From contig CABPZV010000129.1 in NCBI GenBank assembly GCA_902462015.1, forward strand, positions 1 through 5,967: a stretch of 5,967 bases of DNA, written 5' to 3'. The position numbers and the translations under genes were made by a program. Of this stretch, positions 5,297-5,967 are shown piece after piece. Source of the DNA: an uncultured Eubacteriales bacterium (lineage in GTDB: Bacteria > Bacillota > Clostridia > Oscillospirales > CAG-272). Below the pieces are notes generated by a model. That model searched no databases. It worked only from the letters and a program-made list of their open reading frames with translations, and was not told where the DNA came from. Every line of letters starts with the position of its first letter. Position 1 is the first letter of the stretch.

Positions 5297-5967
5297 TTAG
5301 CTTTTAAGCGCAATAATCTTTTCGACGGCTTCTGACAGATAACTGTTTTGCATTTCTTCGATATTTCCGCTGTCACAAAGACCTGCGAGCTCAGCGTCAA
5401 ACGGGATTTTTCCGAGAACTTTAAGTCCGTATTTTTCTGCTGTTTCTTCCGTATGGCTTTTGCCGAAAATATCAATATGCTTTCCACAGTCAGGGCATAC
5501 GGCGTAACTCATATTTTCAACGATTCCCAGAACAGGAATATTCATCATCTGAGCCATTTTAACCGCCTTTGAAACGATCATTGTAACAAGCTCCTGAGGA
5601 CTTGTTACAATTACAATTCCGTTAACAGGCAGAGACTGGAACACCGTAAGAGGAACGTCACCGGTTCCGGGAGGCATATCGACATACATATAGTCTACAT
5701 TTCCCCAGCGTACATCAGTCCAGAACTGTTTGACTGTTCCGGCAATAATCGGACCTCTCCATACGACCGGTGTCGTCTCAACTTCGAGTAGGAGATTTAC
5801 CGACATAAGCTTAATTCCGCTTTTGCTTTCAACCGGAGCCATACCGCTTTCATCTCCGATTATCTTTGCAGAGTGTACTCCAAAAATCTGAGGGATTGAC
5901 GGACCTGTTATATCGGCATCCATAACTGCCGCAGAATATCCGAGCCGACTTGTGAGTACGGAAAGCA
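5297..5967 (-). CDS. mrp: Mrp/NBP35-type iron-sulfur carrier P-loop ATPase (partial, 5' end off window)
   Basis: Mrp/ApbC/NBP35 proteins are cytosolic dimeric ATPases that bind and deliver [4Fe-4S] clusters to apoproteins. About 222 C-terminal residues are visible. The reading frame stays open to the right edge, so the start and the Walker A loop lie outside; the internal Met at 5923 is not the start, because it sits inside the conserved MDADITGPSIPQIFG block. Further hallmarks are VVWRGPIIAG, VDYMYVDMPPGTGDVPLT (the Walker B-like region), VTSPQELVTMIVSKAVKM, VLGIVENMSY, and the cluster-binding CxxC in AVCPDCGKHIDIFG. The end has the family's KVLGKIPFDAELAGLCDSG. It is convergent with the Cys-rich gene and shares its terminator. 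An Fe-S carrier near an Fe-S-type LarE is suggestive, but Mrp is general and about 2.8 kb away, so no operon link is claimed. Confidence 0.93.
   Translation of the reverse strand, partial: LSVLTSRLGYSAAVMDADITGPSIPQIFGVHSAKIIGDESGMAPVESKSGIKLMSVNLLLEVETTPVVWRGPIIAGTVKQFWTDVRWGNVDYMYVDMPPGTGDVPLTVFQSLPVNGIVIVTSPQELVTMIVSKAVKMAQMMNIPVLGIVENMSYAVCPDCGKHIDIFGKSHTEETAEKYGLKVLGKIPFDAELAGLCDSGNIEEMQNSYLSEAVEKIIALKS

Noticed and set aside
5263..5487. 74-aa minus-strand ORF overlapping mrp
   Set aside because: Out of frame with clear Mrp family sequence and internal to it; a shadow.

Overview
The window looks like chromosomal DNA of an anaerobic low-to-mid GC Firmicute, most likely a Clostridia (Oscillospirales/Ruminococcaceae-like) organism. 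This rests on strong AGGAGG-type ribosome binding sites, a consensus sigma-A promoter (TTGACA, 17-nt spacer, TATTAT), AT-rich intergenic DNA, and protein types I associate with gut clostridia. The taxonomic call is inference; no rRNA or other marker gene is present.

Layout. Bases 1-2531 (minus strand) hold larE, larB and larC in that transcription order. They make the nickel-pincer nucleotide (NPN) cofactor of lactate racemase-type enzymes: LarB carboxylates and hydrolyses nicotinic acid adenine dinucleotide, LarE thiolates the product, and LarC inserts nickel using CTP. larE and larB overlap by 4 nt. larC runs off the left edge, so its 3' end and any larA are not seen. Bases 2532-2694 contain two hairpins, one of them a perfect 13-7-13 palindrome.

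Bases 2695-3566 (minus) hold two small membrane-protein genes of unknown function. The two proteins resemble each other and may be paralogous partners. They are preceded by a clear promoter and a leader of about 185 nt (3567-3753). The leader folds into several hairpins and has a terminator that shares a strand with an alternative hairpin, the usual form of a riboswitch or attenuator. I do not recognise its class.

Bases 3790-4339 have no convincing gene. The first part is AT-rich; 4066-4211 is a GC-rich run of five back-to-back hairpins, either an interspersed repeat or a structured RNA. After it comes a plus-strand gene (4340-5149) with a perfect SD, coding for a 269-aa protein with 25 cysteines and no recognised function. 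It ends at a bidirectional terminator (5187-5226) shared with a convergent minus-strand gene, the C-terminal part of an Mrp/NBP35-type iron-sulfur carrier ATPase that runs off the right edge.

The lar genes form one pathway. Mrp could be functionally linked only in a general way, because this LarE has the three-cysteine pattern of Fe-S-cluster-containing LarE proteins. The least explained parts are the structured leader with its membrane pair, the hairpin array, and the Cys-rich protein.
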